From: an uncultured Clostridia bacterium
GTDB taxonomy: Bacteria; Bacillota; Clostridia; Oscillospirales; Acutalibacteraceae
NCBI GenBank assembly: GCA_904420155.1
Contig: CAJFUH010000207.1
Location: 1-46,812, forward strand
DNA length: 46,812 bases
Reading direction: 5' to 3'
The notes under the pieces are model-generated. The model saw only the letters and a program-made list of their open reading frames with translations, ran no database searches and was not told the DNA's origin. Shown here piece by piece: positions 8,295-21,403 of the stretch. How positions within the stretch are numbered: the first letter of the stretch is position 1; each line of letters starts with the position of its first letter. A program made the translations under genes and the position numbers.

Positions 8295-9254
8295 TTATAA
8301 ATTTTTTTCTATTTGTCGATTAAAATCCACCTTTTTTCTACTTTTCCAATTAATATAGTTTCCCGCTTGTACGGCGGCCACCGCTCCATCCGCCGCCGCC
8401 GTGATAATCTGACGCAGGAATTTCGTGCGGCTATCTCCCGCCACATAAACGCCGGGGATCGGTGTGGTACAGTCTTCCCCTACTTTTAAATAGCCGTTTT
8501 CATCCAAAGGAAGCATATCTGCAAACAGACGGTTATCCGGTTCCATTCCAATGGCCACAAATACCGCGCTTACTGGTAACTGACGCTTTTCCTGGGTTTG
8601 TCTGTTTTTCACTTGAATATGGGTAACATTCTTTTCCCCTTCAATAGCCGTCACCTCGCTGTGAAATAAAAGCTCTATATTGCTTTGTTCCATCACTGAT
8701 TGCGCCAGCATGTGTTCCCCTCGAAATTCATCCCTTCTATGAATGAGATAGACACGGCTACATAAATGAGACAGGAACAGGGCGTCTTCTAATGCCGTAT
8801 TTCCTCCGCCCACAACCGCTACTTCTTTCTGTTTGAAAAAGGCCCCGTCGCAGGTAGCGCAATAAGAAACGCCGTGTCCCGTCAGGCGTTCCTCCCCTTC
8901 ACATTTTAATTTTCTGCGCTGTGCGCCGTTGGCAATAATAAGCGCCTTGCCCTCATATACTCCTTGTGCGGTTACTACCCGCTTGTTCTCCCCCTCTAGG
9001 AATACCTGTTCCACCTCTTCAAACAGCACCTCCGCCCCTTGGGAAATAGCCTGCTGATATAGGTTCATGGAAAATTCCGGGCCGCTGATCTTTTCAATAG
9101 CTGGGTAATTCTCTACTTCGCTTGTAGTAGCCACTTGACCGCCATAGAACAAGCGGTCAAATACAACCGCCTGAAGGCCTGCCCGTACCGTATAAACCGC
9201 TGCTGTCAATCCTGCCGGTCCTGCTCCAATAATCAGTACATCTGTTTTTGTCAT
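8295..9254 (-). CDS. trxB: thioredoxin reductase (NADPH)
   Basis: DVLIIGAGPAGLTAAVYTVRAGL; redox motif YCATCDGAFF; VVGGGNTALEDALFL; GVYVAGDSRTKFLRQIITAAADGAVAA. Confidence 0.93.
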   Translation of the reverse strand: MTKTDVLIIGAGPAGLTAAVYTVRAGLQAVVFDRLFYGGQVATTSEVENYPAIEKISGPEFSMNLYQQAISQGAEVLFEEVEQVFLEGENKRVVTAQGVYEGKALIIANGAQRRKLKCEGEERLTGHGVSYCATCDGAFFKQKEVAVVGGGNTALEDALFLSHLCSRVYLIHRRDEFRGEHMLAQSVMEQSNIELLFHSEVTAIEGEKNVTHIQVKNRQTQEKRQLPVSAVFVAIGMEPDNRLFADMLPLDENGYLKVGEDCTTPIPGVYVAGDSRTKFLRQIITAAADGAVAAVQAGNYINWKSRKKVDFNRQIEKNL

Positions 9255-9443
9255 GGGAAGTCTCCTTTATCAAACAAACTCATTTTCAGTCTTTTTATAA
9301 TAGTCGTTTTAAGCGCCTGATCTTTTATCTAAAAGTGATTGCATCTTCCTATATTTTGCCGCTTTTGATAGGATATATCGTACCTTTTAAATCCTGCTTG
9401 ACCCCTCAATTGGCTTTCTTCTTTATCATTTTCCCTTGATCTC

Positions 9444-10622
9444 TCAATTCTCCCGGTACACATAGGTCTTATCCACATTGACCACTACCTCATAGTTTTC
9501 GTCCAGGGTTTTTGCCGCATAGCGAACCTCTTCTACTACTTGTTCATCACTTAAACGGAATTTATGGGGAACCACCACATCAAAGATTAAATTGGTATGG
9601 GTTGGACCTGCTACCATGCGGAAATCATGAATCGTAATAGAGGGATCGATCAATTTAACCAACGCCGCCATTTTTCGATGAACCTCATTGACTTTTTGAT
9701 CGTCCGTAACGATAGGATCCATATGGATGACGCACTCACAGCCAAATTTTTTCTTGAGATCCCTCTCAATGATATCAATGGTATCGTGAATTTTCAAAAT
9801 ATCAATGTGGCAGGGAACCTCCGCATGTAAGGAAACCACGCTCCTCCCTGGACCATAATTGTGGACAATGAGATCATGCACACCCACTACATCTTCGTAA
9901 GAAAGCACTTCCTGTTCAATTTTGTGGACAAATTCTGCATCTGGGGCCTCCCCCAACAGCAAATTTAAAGTATCCTTTGCGGTCATAAACCCCGTATACA
10001 AAATGAACAGAGCCACAACAATCCCCGCATATCCATCAATAGAAAAACCTGTCAGTATACTGACCAGGATTCCTAGTAATACTGTTGCAGTGGTCACTAC
10101 GTCGCTGATACTATCCATAGCGGTAGCTTTTAAGGCAGCAGAGTTGATAATTTTTCCTAGTTTACGATTAAAAAGCCCCATCCATAGCTTTACCCCGATA
10201 GAAACCAGCAATATAATCACAGACAACATACTGAATGTGACTTCTTCCGGATGGATGATTTTATCTATAGAAGATTGTATCAATTCAACCCCCACCAAAA
10301 TAATGGCAATGGACACAATCAGCCCGGAAATATACTCCATTCTCCCATGTCCAAAGGGGTGTTCCTCATCCGCCGGTTTTCCGGACATTTTGAAACCAAT
10401 CAAAGTAATGATCGACGATCCCGCATCTGATAAATTATTTAAAGCATCTGCGGTAATGGAAATAGAAGCCGTCAACATGCCCGCTATAAGTTTCGCTATA
10501 AATAATATTACATTGCAGAAAATCCCAACGATACCGCCCAGCCAACCATATTTTTGCCTTACTTGTTGATCTTGCGTTTGAGTGTGGTTCTTAATAAACA
10601 AACGAATCAAAAGATTGGTCAT
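9444..10622 (-). CDS. cation diffusion facilitator family transporter
   Basis: IAGMLTASISITADALNNLSDAGSSIITLIGFKMSGKPADEEHPFGHGRMEYISGL plus C-terminal cytoplasmic domain; start MTNLLIRL. Confidence 0.92.
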   Translation of the reverse strand: MTNLLIRLFIKNHTQTQDQQVRQKYGWLGGIVGIFCNVILFIAKLIAGMLTASISITADALNNLSDAGSSIITLIGFKMSGKPADEEHPFGHGRMEYISGLIVSIAIILVGVELIQSSIDKIIHPEEVTFSMLSVIILLVSIGVKLWMGLFNRKLGKIINSAALKATAMDSISDVVTTATVLLGILVSILTGFSIDGYAGIVVALFILYTGFMTAKDTLNLLLGEAPDAEFVHKIEQEVLSYEDVVGVHDLIVHNYGPGRSVVSLHAEVPCHIDILKIHDTIDIIERDLKKKFGCECVIHMDPIVTDDQKVNEVHRKMAALVKLIDPSITIHDFRMVAGPTHTNLIFDVVVPHKFRLSDEQVVEEVRYAAKTLDENYEVVVNVDKTYVYREN

Positions 10623-10729
10623 ATCAATTCTCCCTTTGGGTTTACATAAAATAGAAAGATACCTTTCCTTTAAGTTTACTAAGTGTAACATTGCAATGGA
10701 AAATTAGTCAAGAGAAACGCCGCGGGCTT

Positions 10730-11428
10730 CTATGCCTTTTCGTCTTTCATCGCTTCCTCCACACAATCGAAACGCAGCCATTGGCGGTGGTCTTTTAACC
10801 ATTGCCGGTACTCCTCGTAGTTTGGCATTTTCTGTTTTACCAACTGCCAGAACCGGCTGGAATGGTCATGATGGACAGTATGACATAGTTCATGAATAAT
10901 GACAGAATCAATAACAGGGAGGGGCGCCATCACCAAATACCAAGAAATACAAATCCCGTTCCTTCCCGAACACGAACCCCATCTGGTTTTCGCTGAAGTA
11001 ACTTTGGCCCCTTGAATTGGAAATCCATATGTTTGCGCATATTGATAGATCCTCGGGATCAAAATTTCTTTGGCCTGTTCCCGAAACCAGTTCTCTAATT
11101 TTTCCCTTTTTTCATTCAGAGATATTTTCGGAACAATCAATCTGTCTTCTTTTAAACATATTTTCGTCTTTTCTTGTGCCAAATGCAGGGAATACCAAGT
11201 ACCCAAAAATAAAAAAGGTTCCCCCTCTTCCAATCGGTGCAGATTAGGTTTTGGACGGTTTTGTATTTCCTTTTTCTTTTTCTCTATCCATTTTTCATGG
11301 GATTTCACAATCTGTTCTAACTCTTTATAGGAAATACGGCGGGGGGCCCTTACGATCAATTCCCCTTTTTCATTGAGTTCTAACGCTATGCTTTTTCGAT
11401 TGCTTCGGATGACTTTTGTGATATTCAA
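10730..11428 (-). CDS. YgjP/DUF45-type (SprT-like) zinc metallopeptidase
   Basis: VTSAKTRWGSCS...ISWYLVMAPLPVIDSVIIHELCHTVHHDHSSRFWQLV; HExxH-like HELCH motif. Confidence 0.9.
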   Translation of the reverse strand: MNITKVIRSNRKSIALELNEKGELIVRAPRRISYKELEQIVKSHEKWIEKKKKEIQNRPKPNLHRLEEGEPFLFLGTWYSLHLAQEKTKICLKEDRLIVPKISLNEKREKLENWFREQAKEILIPRIYQYAQTYGFPIQGAKVTSAKTRWGSCSGRNGICISWYLVMAPLPVIDSVIIHELCHTVHHDHSSRFWQLVKQKMPNYEEYRQWLKDHRQWLRFDCVEEAMKDEKA

Positions 11429-11630
11429 TAGATATCCTTCCTATCCCGCTTCTATACTTCTTTTTTATCATAACACAAAAATTGGAACGTTACACCCTAC
11501 CCTCCCCAAGTTATGGGGTTGCTCCGATTCTATATGAATGCTTCCCTCATCTTCCAAAGCAATCCTATCCATGCCTTATGATAAGAGAAAACAGTGGCAT
11601 TCTGCCTACCGGCAAAATCCCACTGTTTTA

Positions 11631-12299
11631 TTATCCTTCCAGTCCTCTTTGTCGATAATGATGCGCCTGTTCCAGCATCATATCTTTTACCTTCATCAGC
11701 CGGATCTGGGTGCTGCGCTCATTTTCATCCAGCTTCATGGTAATATACCGGATATTTTCCTGCATTTCCGGGATCATCACGTGTTCCAATGCATTGACAC
11801 GGCGCCTGGTCTTTTCAATTTCCGCCGCCATCAACTGGCACGACTTTTCGCATTCCGCCAGCCGTAGCATATCAGGCAAAAGTTCAGAAAGCGAATACAC
11901 AGCGGCATCCAGTTCGCTGGAAGTAAAAGCCAGACCATAGGAATAAATGTCGTTGGGGTCGGAAGTCCGGGTCTTATAGGTAAACACCGGAATTTCTACA
12001 CTCATTACATTACGCACTCCGCTTTCCAGATATACCTCCTGTTTGGGAGCCAACAGAGCGGATTGTAGAATCTCTTCCTGCATGTCTGCCCGGGCCAGCA
12101 CAAAATTCTGATTGGCCCTTGTAATCCCTTTCTCCACCTTTTCCCGCAATTGCTTATTCTCTTTGACCAGATCTAAAAACTGGCGCATCAGTTCATCCCG
12201 CTTATCTTTTAACAGCTTGTGCCCCCGCAAAGCGGTGACCAGCTTTTTTTTAAGACGGGTTAACTCCATACGGGTCGGATTGACCTGTGTCTTAGCCAA
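11631..12299 (-). CDS. ntpD: V-type ATP synthase subunit D
   Basis: VNPTRMELTRLKKKLVTALRGHKLLKDKRDELMRQFL; operon position. Confidence 0.95.
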   Translation of the reverse strand: MAKTQVNPTRMELTRLKKKLVTALRGHKLLKDKRDELMRQFLDLVKENKQLREKVEKGITRANQNFVLARADMQEEILQSALLAPKQEVYLESGVRNVMSVEIPVFTYKTRTSDPNDIYSYGLAFTSSELDAAVYSLSELLPDMLRLAECEKSCQLMAAEIEKTRRRVNALEHVMIPEMQENIRYITMKLDENERSTQIRLMKVKDMMLEQAHHYRQRGLEG

Positions 12300-12340
12300 G
12301 GATGCATCATCCCTTTACTTTACAAATATTGGGTTTCTCG

Positions 12341-13711
12341 CTATTTCCCATAATATCGATCTAAATATTCATCCTTAATGCGCTTTAATTCCGACCGTGG
12401 CAGAATAGAAAGCAGCTTCCAGCCGATTTTTAAGGTTTCTTCAATATCCCGATTGGCCTCATACCCCTGGGAAACATATTCTTTTTCAAAAGCGTCCGCA
12501 AATTTCGCATACAGTTTGTCGATATCGGTCAATGCCGCTTCCCCCAAAACAACCATCAGTTCCTTTGCATCTTTTCCGCGGGCATAAGCGGCGAAGAGCT
12601 GGTTCATGGTATTGGCATGGTCGGCCCGGGTCTTACCCTCTCCGATCCCCTTGTCTTTTAATCGGGACAAGGAGGGAAGCACATCAATGGGAGGCATGAT
12701 CCCCTTTCGGAACAGTTCCCGGCTGAGGATAATCTGCCCTTCTGTGATGTAGCCCGTCAAGTCCGGGATCGGATGGGTTTTATCATCTTCCGGCATGGTC
12801 AAAATCGGGATCAGAGTGATGCTGCCGTCTTTTCCTTTTTGACGGCCCGCCCTCTCATACAGGGAGGCCAAGTCGGTATACATATAACCGGGATATCCCC
12901 TGCGCCCTGGCACCTCTTTTCGGGCTGCGGAAACTTCACGCAGGGCGTCTGCATAATTGGTGATATCCGTCATAATAACCAGTACATGCATCCCCTGATC
13001 AAATGCCAGATATTCCGCCGCAGTGAGCGCCATGCGAGGGGTGGCAATCCGTTCAATAGCCGGGTCATTGGCCAGATTGATAAATAGGACCGTACGGTCG
13101 ATGGCTCCTGTCTCCTGGAAACTCTCAATAAAAAAATTGGATTCTTCAAAAGTAATCCCCATCGCTGCAAAGACCACGGCAAAAGGTTCCTTGGTCCCCC
13201 GTACCTTCGCCTGTCTTGCAATTTGGGCGGCCAGGTTGGCATGGGGAAGGCCGCTGGCGGAAAAGATCGGCAGCTTCTGCCCACGCACTAAGGTATTGAG
13301 GCCGTCAATGGCGGAAACCCCTGTCTGGATAAATTCCTGTGGATAATTGCGGGCGGCTGGATTCATAGGCAGGCCGTTGATATCTATCCTTTTTTCCGGC
13401 AGAATATCAGGCCCTCCATCTATGGGCCTGCCCAATCCATCAAATACGCGGCTGAGCATATCTTTGGAGACCCCTAATTCCATACTTCTTCCCAGAAAAC
13501 GCACCTTGCTGTTGCTTAAATTGATCCCGGTAGCGCTTTCAAATAGCTGTACCAGCGCATTGCCGCCGTCAATCTCCAGCACTTTGCAGCGCCGTCTTTC
13601 CCCGCTGGCCAATTCGATTTCCCCCAGCTCATTGTAGGCCACGCGGTCCACTCCCCGTACCAGCATGAGAGGACCCGCCACTTCTTCAATGGTTCTATAT
13701 TCTTTGGGCAT
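12341..13711 (-). CDS. ntpB: V-type ATP synthase subunit B
   Basis: [32 protein letters not shown]...[21 protein letters not shown]. Confidence 0.97.
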   Translation of the reverse strand: MPKEYRTIEEVAGPLMLVRGVDRVAYNELGEIELASGERRRCKVLEIDGGNALVQLFESATGINLSNSKVRFLGRSMELGVSKDMLSRVFDGLGRPIDGGPDILPEKRIDINGLPMNPAARNYPQEFIQTGVSAIDGLNTLVRGQKLPIFSASGLPHANLAAQIARQAKVRGTKEPFAVVFAAMGITFEESNFFIESFQETGAIDRTVLFINLANDPAIERIATPRMALTAAEYLAFDQGMHVLVIMTDITNYADALREVSAARKEVPGRRGYPGYMYTDLASLYERAGRQKGKDGSITLIPILTMPEDDKTHPIPDLTGYITEGQIILSRELFRKGIMPPIDVLPSLSRLKDKGIGEGKTRADHANTMNQLFAAYARGKDAKELMVVLGEAALTDIDKLYAKFADAFEKEYVSQGYEANRDIEETLKIGWKLLSILPRSELKRIKDEYLDRYYGK

Positions 13712-15483
13712 CAGTAGTCCTCCTCCTTTTGCGCGGCTTCGTCGATCTCCAATGCCAGTTGGTGCAGGATTTCTTCATACTCCTGTTCCACTTCATCCCC
13801 CGGCACATATTTAAAGCGCCCAATCCGTTCCCGGACCGGCAGGCCCACCAAGCGTTCCACAGAGATTCCCCGTTTTAAAGCCTGTTCCGCTTGCTGAGAA
13901 TAATCCATGACCAATTGCATCATCAAATGCTGTTTGTGCAATGGGGTGTAAGTGTCCACCTCATGGAAGGCATCCTGGTGAAGGAAGTCCTCCCGGATGG
14001 ATCGCGCGGCTTCCAGTTTCAGGCGGTCCGGGGCCGACAAGGCGTCCATCCCTACCAATTTTACGATTTCTTCCAGTTCCGATTCTTCCTGCAGCAAACG
14101 CATCAGTTTTCCTCGCAGTTCCATCCAATCGGAGGCTACCTGGCTATTGAACCATTTTGCCATGGTATCCACATACAGGGAATAGCTGGTCAGCCAATTG
14201 ACTGCTGGGAAGTGCCGTTTATAAGCGAGGTTGGAATCCAGCCCCCAGAAAACTTTGACGATGCGCAGCGTGGCCTGGGATACCGGTTCGGAGATATCCC
14301 CGCCCGGCGGGGACACCGCCCCAATGACAGAGAGCGCCCCCTCCCTTGCTTCGCTTCCCAATGTCACCACACGGCCGGCACGTTCGTAAAACTGGGCAAG
14401 GCGGCTTCCCAAATAGGCAGGGTATCCTTCCTCTCCTGGCATCTCTTCCAAGCGGCCGGACATCTCCCGCAGCGCCTCCGCCCACCGGGAGGTGGAATCC
14501 GCCATCAGCGCCACTGAATAGCCCATATCCCGGAAATACTCCGCAATTGTGATGCCGGTATAGATCGAGGCTTCCCGGGCCGCTACCGGCATATCTGAGG
14601 TATTAGCGATCAATACCGTCCGTTTCATCAGCGAATAGCCGGTCTTGGGGTCGATCAGTTCCGGGAACTCATTGAGCACATCGGTCATTTCATTGCCCCG
14701 TTCTCCGCAGCCGATGTATACCACGATATCCGCTTCCGCCCATTTGGCCAGCTGGTGCTGTACCACTGTCTTTCCGCTGCCAAACGGCCCCGGAACCGCC
14801 GCTACACCTCCCTTTGCAATGGGAAACAAGGTATCGATCACCCTTTGTCCGGTCACCAGCGGCATATCTGGAGAAAGTTTTCTCTGATAAGGGCGGCCCA
14901 GCCGTACCGGCCATTTTTGCATGAGGGTGAGATTCTGGCTGGTTCCATTGGGGGTATCCACCACAGCTACCGTTTCCTCCAGGGTATAATCCCCCTCTTG
15001 GATAGAACGGATGGTTCCCATCACGCCGCTGGGTACCATAATTTTGTGAAGTACAATTTCAGTCTCTTGCACAGTGCCTATGATATCCCCGCCAACTACG
15101 GAATCCCCCTTTTGGACAGACGGCGTAAAGCGCCATTTTGTTTCCCTGTTTAAAGCCGGTACTTCCACTCCGCGCTGTAAGTTGTTCCCCGAAATTCTCA
15201 TAATTTCGTCCAAAGGGCGCTGAATGCCGTCAAAGATGCTGCCGATCAGTCCCGGCCCCAATTCTACGCTCATGGGAGCCCCTGTGGATTCCACCGGTTC
15301 CCCCGGTCCCAGCCCGGAAGTCTCTTCATATACCTGAATGGAAGCCCTATCCCCATGCATTTCGATGATCTCGCCGATCAGCCTTTGTTCGCTCACGCGG
15401 ACCACATCGAACATATTGGCATCCCGCATGCCTTTGGCGATTACCAGCGGGCCCGCCACTTTTTGGATGGTACCTTTGCTCAT
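13711..15483 (-). CDS. ntpA: V-type ATP synthase subunit A (catalytic)
   Basis: P-loop [47 protein letters not shown]; stop overlaps start of subunit B (TGATG). Confidence 0.98.
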   Translation of the reverse strand: MSKGTIQKVAGPLVIAKGMRDANMFDVVRVSEQRLIGEIIEMHGDRASIQVYEETSGLGPGEPVESTGAPMSVELGPGLIGSIFDGIQRPLDEIMRISGNNLQRGVEVPALNRETKWRFTPSVQKGDSVVGGDIIGTVQETEIVLHKIMVPSGVMGTIRSIQEGDYTLEETVAVVDTPNGTSQNLTLMQKWPVRLGRPYQRKLSPDMPLVTGQRVIDTLFPIAKGGVAAVPGPFGSGKTVVQHQLAKWAEADIVVYIGCGERGNEMTDVLNEFPELIDPKTGYSLMKRTVLIANTSDMPVAAREASIYTGITIAEYFRDMGYSVALMADSTSRWAEALREMSGRLEEMPGEEGYPAYLGSRLAQFYERAGRVVTLGSEAREGALSVIGAVSPPGGDISEPVSQATLRIVKVFWGLDSNLAYKRHFPAVNWLTSYSLYVDTMAKWFNSQVASDWMELRGKLMRLLQEESELEEIVKLVGMDALSAPDRLKLEAARSIREDFLHQDAFHEVDTYTPLHKQHLMMQLVMDYSQQAEQALKRGISVERLVGLPVRERIGRFKYVPGDEVEQEYEEILHQLALEIDEAAQKEEDY

Positions 15484-15501
15484 CTCTCTATCACCTGTTT
15501 T

Positions 15502-15822
15502 CTAAGTTTCATTAAAAATGATATCGGAACCCACCGCCTGTTCTACAGATTTTTTGACCATCTGAACTCCCATCCCCGTATTGCCTGATATTCCGGGAAT
15601 GGGAATAATCGCTGGAAGCGGCGCGCTTCTGTAATGATCCAGCTCCCTTTCCAATTCCTTCGCCAACGCTTCGGTGATATAAATAACTGCATAATCCCTT
15701 TCTGCCAATTGACGCAGGATTTTTCCGGCCTTCGCCGGTTCATTTTCTGGAAAGATTTCCAATCCCAGCGCTGCAAATCCATAGATGCTATCCCAATCTC
15801 CCATCACAGCGACCTTATACAT
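15502..15822 (-). CDS. ntpF: V-type ATP synthase subunit F
   Basis: MYKVAVMGDWDSIYGFAALGLEIFP...YAVIYITEALAKE; operon position. Confidence 0.9.
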   Translation of the reverse strand: MYKVAVMGDWDSIYGFAALGLEIFPENEPAKAGKILRQLAERDYAVIYITEALAKELERELDHYRSAPLPAIIPIPGISGNTGMGVQMVKKSVEQAVGSDIIFNET

Positions 15823-16795
15823 ACAAATCCCGCAACCTTTCTTTTACAATCCGATCATCCAATCGGTTCCTTTTCCCCGATAAGATCAAGCGTACCGCCT
15901 TGATCTCCGTCTCCCTGGCCAACAAATAAGCCACCAGCGGACCAATGGTGAACGGGTTGGTTTTCTGGGTTTTCATCAGCTTCATACGGTTGTCATCACA
16001 CCATTTTTCAAAAGCGGAAGACGACTGCGCAAGAGCTTCTACCCCTTGGGCATAGTCCGTATGAGACAAGTATTCCATCACAGCATCCTGTCCGGAAACC
16101 GCCGCGCGGGCCAGATCACCGATATCTAAACTTTCACAGGGCACCATAGCCTCCTGGAAAAAGCCTAAGGGCTTTCCCAGTTTTTGTCCCCGAACAGCTA
16201 TCTTAATGTTGGATATCGCCAGCAGAAGCTCCGCATACCTTTGGATCAGATGGTTTTCCGACTGCCGCCCCGCCTTTTGTATTTGCAATAAGGCGGCCCG
16301 ATCCAAAACAGTATCGCATAATTGTCCATCCCTTGTGTGCAGCAAAGTTTCAAACGCTTTCGCTGCGGATGCTTGCATATCCTCGGGCAAATCCGAAAAA
16401 CGGTGATTGCGTACAGCCTCTTCCAGTACTTCCGGTTCTATTGTGCCCCAGAGAAGATATCTCCTTTCCGGATATCTATCTGTTACCACTGATTTAATAG
16501 CGGTTTTCAGATTGTGATAATCCGCTGGAATCAAAAAAATGCGAAACCCTGTAAGATTTGGGACCAGTTCCCGAAGAAATTCCCACGTCTTGCACGTTTC
16601 TACAGAAAGGATCGTCTCCCTTTCCCCGTCTTTTCCCCATCCTTTTTCATATAAGATCTGCAAGCACTCTTCCTCTGTTTGACATTCCATCAGCTGCTCT
16701 AAGTCCTGTTGGGTCAATAAGGAGAGTTCTTTTGCCCGCACCCGGGAAATCGCATACGTATACTCTTCCGCCAACCGAAATCCCCCTTTCCACAT
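15815..16795 (-). CDS. ntpC: V-type ATP synthase subunit C
   Basis: YTYAISRVRAKELSLLTQQDLEQLMEC...ETEIKAVRLILSGKRNRLDDRIVKERLRDLYV. Confidence 0.92.
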   Translation of the reverse strand: MWKGGFRLAEEYTYAISRVRAKELSLLTQQDLEQLMECQTEEECLQILYEKGWGKDGERETILSVETCKTWEFLRELVPNLTGFRIFLIPADYHNLKTAIKSVVTDRYPERRYLLWGTIEPEVLEEAVRNHRFSDLPEDMQASAAKAFETLLHTRDGQLCDTVLDRAALLQIQKAGRQSENHLIQRYAELLLAISNIKIAVRGQKLGKPLGFFQEAMVPCESLDIGDLARAAVSGQDAVMEYLSHTDYAQGVEALAQSSSAFEKWCDDNRMKLMKTQKTNPFTIGPLVAYLLARETEIKAVRLILSGKRNRLDDRIVKERLRDLYV

Positions 16796-16801
16796 ATTCT
16801 T

Positions 16802-17401
16802 TTACAAAGCTGAATGGAATAGCTTCTCCTGCACTTCATCTTGCAGCAATTCCTGAGAAGATTCAAACAAAGCCTGGAAGGAACAATTCTCCTCCACTCC
16901 GCCGTATACCAGCACAAACCCTCCGTCGATCTCTACAGTCTGTGGGGAAATCCGCAATACCGCGCCGTTGGGAAGCTCCTGCTGTACCCGCTGGGCGAAC
17001 CCTTCCGGCATCCTTTGGAAATCCGTGGAGGAAAATTTAATCTCCCCTTCCTGTTTCCAGGCATATTTTTTTACCAATTGAATCAACAAATCAAAATATT
17101 CTTTTTTAGGAAGACAGTACAGCGATTCTTTCGCACCCTGTACCACCTCCTGAATCAAGCGCTGTTTTTCTTCTAACAACCGTTTCCTGCATAACAGGTC
17201 TGCGGCGGACCGCAAACGGGCCATCCGTTCTTCCGACGCCCGGATGGCGCTCTCTTTTAACTCCCGCCTCTTTCTCTGGGCGTTTTTCTCCCCTTCCTGC
17301 CGGATGCGCCGCGCTTCTTCTTTGCCCTCTTGTATATTTCTTTCCGCAATCTCTTCTGCATCTCTGCGGATTTGCTCCACAATTTTATCCAGCCCTGTCA
17401 T
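16802..17401 (-). CDS. ntpE: V-type ATP synthase subunit E
   Basis: coiled-coil N-terminus IVEQIRRDAEEIAERNIQEGKEEARRIRQEGEKNA; operon position. Confidence 0.9.
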   Translation of the reverse strand: MTGLDKIVEQIRRDAEEIAERNIQEGKEEARRIRQEGEKNAQRKRRELKESAIRASEERMARLRSAADLLCRKRLLEEKQRLIQEVVQGAKESLYCLPKKEYFDLLIQLVKKYAWKQEGEIKFSSTDFQRMPEGFAQRVQQELPNGAVLRISPQTVEIDGGFVLVYGGVEENCSFQALFESSQELLQDEVQEKLFHSAL

Positions 17402-17439
17402 AGACAGCTCTCCTTACTTATGGATTCTGCACAGTCCCC

Positions 17440-19951
<2,512 letters not shown>

Positions 19952-19998
19952 TCCTCCTCTCTCTGAATATCCGGGAAAACAAGGAGAACGGTATCAAA

Positions 19999-20307
19999 CT
20001 AAAAAATGCTCTTTAAAATATCTTTCTGGATTTCTCCTTGCTTTTGCTGGACCGATCGGCGAAGCTGCTGAATCTGCTTCTCCACTTCCTGCATCTTCTC
20101 GTTCTTCTCCACTTCCACCTGTTGTTCTACCTGTTGGAAGAGCTCTTCTTTCAGGACGCTTGCTTCTTTTGCAACCTGTTCCATTTTGATTTCTACATCC
20201 CGGCGCGCCTGGTCCACCATTTCTTTTTTCTGTTGCAGGCTTTCCTGTTCGATCTGTTCCGCCTGTCTTTCCGCCTGCCGAACCTCGTTAATCGCCTCCT
20301 GCGCCAA
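19999..20307 (-). CDS. V-type ATPase peripheral stalk coiled-coil protein (subunit H/G-like)
   Basis: 102-aa charged coiled coil, first gene of the V-ATPase operon; SD AGGAGGTGG directly upstream. Confidence 0.75.
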   Translation of the reverse strand: MAQEAINEVRQAERQAEQIEQESLQQKKEMVDQARRDVEIKMEQVAKEASVLKEELFQQVEQQVEVEKNEKMQEVEKQIQQLRRSVQQKQGEIQKDILKSIF

Positions 20308-20463
20308 ACGACCACCTCCTTTTTATTCCAGTTGTACTTAAAAAATATCGTTCCCTAATCCTATAAAAATATTTTTAAAGGAAATTTTTTATTTAATATT
20401 ACTATATTTTATTAATAAATTCAATATAATTTATTAAAATACTTCTTATTTGTATCATTTCTT

Positions 20464-20499
20464 AAAAAAATCCTGCCATGGAAGTTCCAAAGCAGGATT
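20464..20499 (-). terminator. Terminator downstream of HAD gene
   Basis: Minus strand AATCCTGC...GCAGGATTTTTTTAAG. Confidence 0.75.
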
Positions 20500-20546
20500 T
20501 AAGACATCAAAAATTCATGTTTTACTATTTTCCGTTTTACTGTTCG

Positions 20547-21380
20547 TCAAAGGTCTTCCTGCGGATCCCAATGCTCCTGTAAATAGCGTGCCACGCCATT
20601 TTTACGGCTGCTTCCTATAATCTCATCCGCTACTTCTTTGGCTTGGGGGACGCCGTCCTCCACCACCAAAGCTTTATCCGCCATGCACAGCATATCAATA
20701 TCATTCAAATTATCTCCAAAAACTTCCACCCGCTGTACGTTATAGTATTCTTTTAGTTTTTTGATTCCTTCGCTTTTGCTGGCATATCGGCTGAAAATTT
20801 CCAAAAAGTAAAGTCCAGAATAGTTATCGCGATATAGTACCGGGCGAATCCCTTCCACCTGGCTCACATCCTCAAAGATCGGCTGTAATATCCTTTGTTC
20901 ATCCATCATGGTAAAATAGATGACCCGATCGGTTTCTTCCACTTGCATTCGATCCACTTGCCGAAACCATTTATACTCCTTCCCTTTTCGTTCTTCATAA
21001 AAATTCCTTTCAAAATCATTGTGCCATGTCTCAAACTCTACACCGATTTCATTTCCATCTAAGCGGTATAGAAAAGATAAATGATCATACCGTCTGAGAA
21101 TCTCTACGACCCGGCAAGCATCTTTATAAGCAATCGCCGAACATCCTGTATATTTTTTCTCTGTAAAATCGTAAAGCAAAACCCCGTTAAGCAAAATTCC
21201 CGGCAACTTTAAGTGTAACCCGGATAACAGGTCAAAAGCAGAGGAACTTCGCGCAGTGGCTATGGTAAATAACATACCCTGCTGAAGAAGACGGTTAAGG
21301 ATGTTTTCCGTCTCTTGGGAGATTTTCTTTTCTGGGGTGAGCAGCGTCCCATCCAAATCTGTCACATATAAAGTCTTCAT
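20547..21380 (-). CDS. HAD-superfamily (Cof-like) hydrolase
   Basis: MKTLYVTDLDGTLLTPEKKISQETENIL...VEVFGDNLNDIDMLCMADKALVVED. Confidence 0.92.
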   Translation of the reverse strand: MKTLYVTDLDGTLLTPEKKISQETENILNRLLQQGMLFTIATARSSSAFDLLSGLHLKLPGILLNGVLLYDFTEKKYTGCSAIAYKDACRVVEILRRYDHLSFLYRLDGNEIGVEFETWHNDFERNFYEERKGKEYKWFRQVDRMQVEETDRVIYFTMMDEQRILQPIFEDVSQVEGIRPVLYRDNYSGLYFLEIFSRYASKSEGIKKLKEYYNVQRVEVFGDNLNDIDMLCMADKALVVEDGVPQAKEVADEIIGSSRKNGVARYLQEHWDPQEDL

Positions 21381-21403
21381 TTTATTTCTCCTTTTCCTTC
21401 TGA

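Noticed and set aside
13891-14517. 208-aa + strand ORF opposite ntpA
   Set aside because: Antisense to a highly conserved gene; composition reflects the complementary strand and there is no credible SD or family.
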